64,000 bases of DNA from Pseudoalteromonas umbrosa (GTDB taxonomy: Bacteria > Pseudomonadota > Gammaproteobacteria > Enterobacterales > Alteromonadaceae). Made by a program: the position numbers and the translations under genes. Below the pieces are notes generated by a model. The model saw only the letters and a program-made list of their open reading frames with translations. It was not told the DNA's origin and searched no databases. This document shows positions 63,731 through 64,000 of the stretch, piece after piece (position 1 is the first letter of the stretch; every line of letters begins with the position of its first letter). The stretch covers positions 868,001 through 932,000 of the forward strand of contig NZ_JASJUU010000001.1 of assembly GCF_030125375.1 (NCBI RefSeq), written 5' to 3'.

Positions 63731-64000
63731 CTTTCAATGACTCTAAAGGGTATAGCTAAGTTAGATACTGCAACAAAAGCCTTTAAAGAATCAGGAGGAA
63801 ATGCGCTTTTCACATACTTCGATATACCCGTTATGTTGATTACGGGGCATCATGAATTTGGCTACGCCACCTTTATCGTACTGCATTTCAGACAATAAAT
63901 ATTTCAGGTAAGATTGATTGTTATAGGTAATAGTCATTCAGATAGGCTAAATAAATTTGTGACCTACTTGTTTTTAATATTCTGACTAATTGGCATACGT
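63731..64000. other. Right-edge stretch with a short unassigned frame
   Basis: A 53-codon frame (63737-63898, MTLKGIAKLDTATKAFKESG and on) follows the protease remnant. It may be further debris of the same gene or a neighbour. No family is recognised and nothing else is seen to the window end. Confidence 0.35.

Noticed and set aside
1..64000. tRNA, rRNA, riboswitch or prophage genes
   Set aside because: None was recognised by eye on either strand; a covariance-model scan was not possible here.

Overview
The window looks like chromosomal DNA of a marine gammaproteobacterium of the Alteromonadales, most likely Pseudoalteromonas. This is an inference from gene content: an alpha-amylase whose 669-residue precursor layout matches the cold-adapted enzyme of P. 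haloplanktis, an ExoP-type GH3 glucanase, many methyl-accepting chemotaxis proteins, TonB-dependent uptake, and a moderately AT-rich composition. No rRNA, tRNA, CRISPR array or prophage was seen.

Layout. 1-9.3 kb: housekeeping and small genes (end of a probable chemotaxis receptor, GFA and VOC proteins, a DUF6435 protein, a beta-lactamase-fold hydrolase, the cvfB/DEAD-helicase pair, trhO, and a LytS/LytTR two-component pair). 9.5-19.7 kb: a beta-glucan (laminarin-type) utilization locus, all on the + strand: GH16 lipoprotein with four tandem WDCCGG modules, TonB-dependent receptor, sugar MFS permease, GH3 lipoprotein overlapping the permease by 4 bp, then a strong terminator. The surface enzyme would cut glucan, the receptor import oligosaccharides, the GH3 enzyme trim them in the periplasm and the permease take up the sugar. 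19.8-21.9 kb: small membrane protein and a chemoreceptor.

21.9-25.6 kb: a decayed chromosomal integron. It has a truncated intI on the - strand, three cassette genes on the + strand, two full attC sites and a third partial one, and a second 74-bp intI fragment inside the array. Dispersed palindromic repeats lie on both sides, and a 60-bp tandem repeat lies on the right. 25.6-29.2 kb: two tandem GH13 alpha-amylases, each with an identical 16-bp LacI-type operator about 60 bp upstream of its start.

29.4-40.7 kb: DUF523, a CPA1 antiporter with a cyclic-nucleotide-binding-like tail, a second GFA protein, an esterase broken by an in-frame amber codon, a PLP desulfhydrase/deaminase, peptide deformylase, a lipoprotein, MmcQ/YjbR, LysE and DUF885 proteins. 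41-45 kb: a poorly conserved stretch of small membrane and secreted proteins. 45-51.3 kb: a zinc-ribbon/SDR fusion and an S15-type peptidase divergent from a ToxR/CadC-like regulator. 51.7-57.6 kb: a chemoreceptor with a duplicated sensor region and a large FG-GAP lipoprotein. 57.7-64 kb: an IS30 remnant, a short double-glycine-type peptide gene, an ammonium transporter fused to a GGDEF domain, a YncE-like propeller protein and a decayed subtilisin-like protease.

The observations most worth a second look are the integron remnant with its compensatory attC arms and second intI fragment, the pair of unlinked VSGG micropeptides, the Amt-GGDEF fusion, the paired amylase operators, and the zinc-ribbon SDR lacking its catalytic tyrosine.
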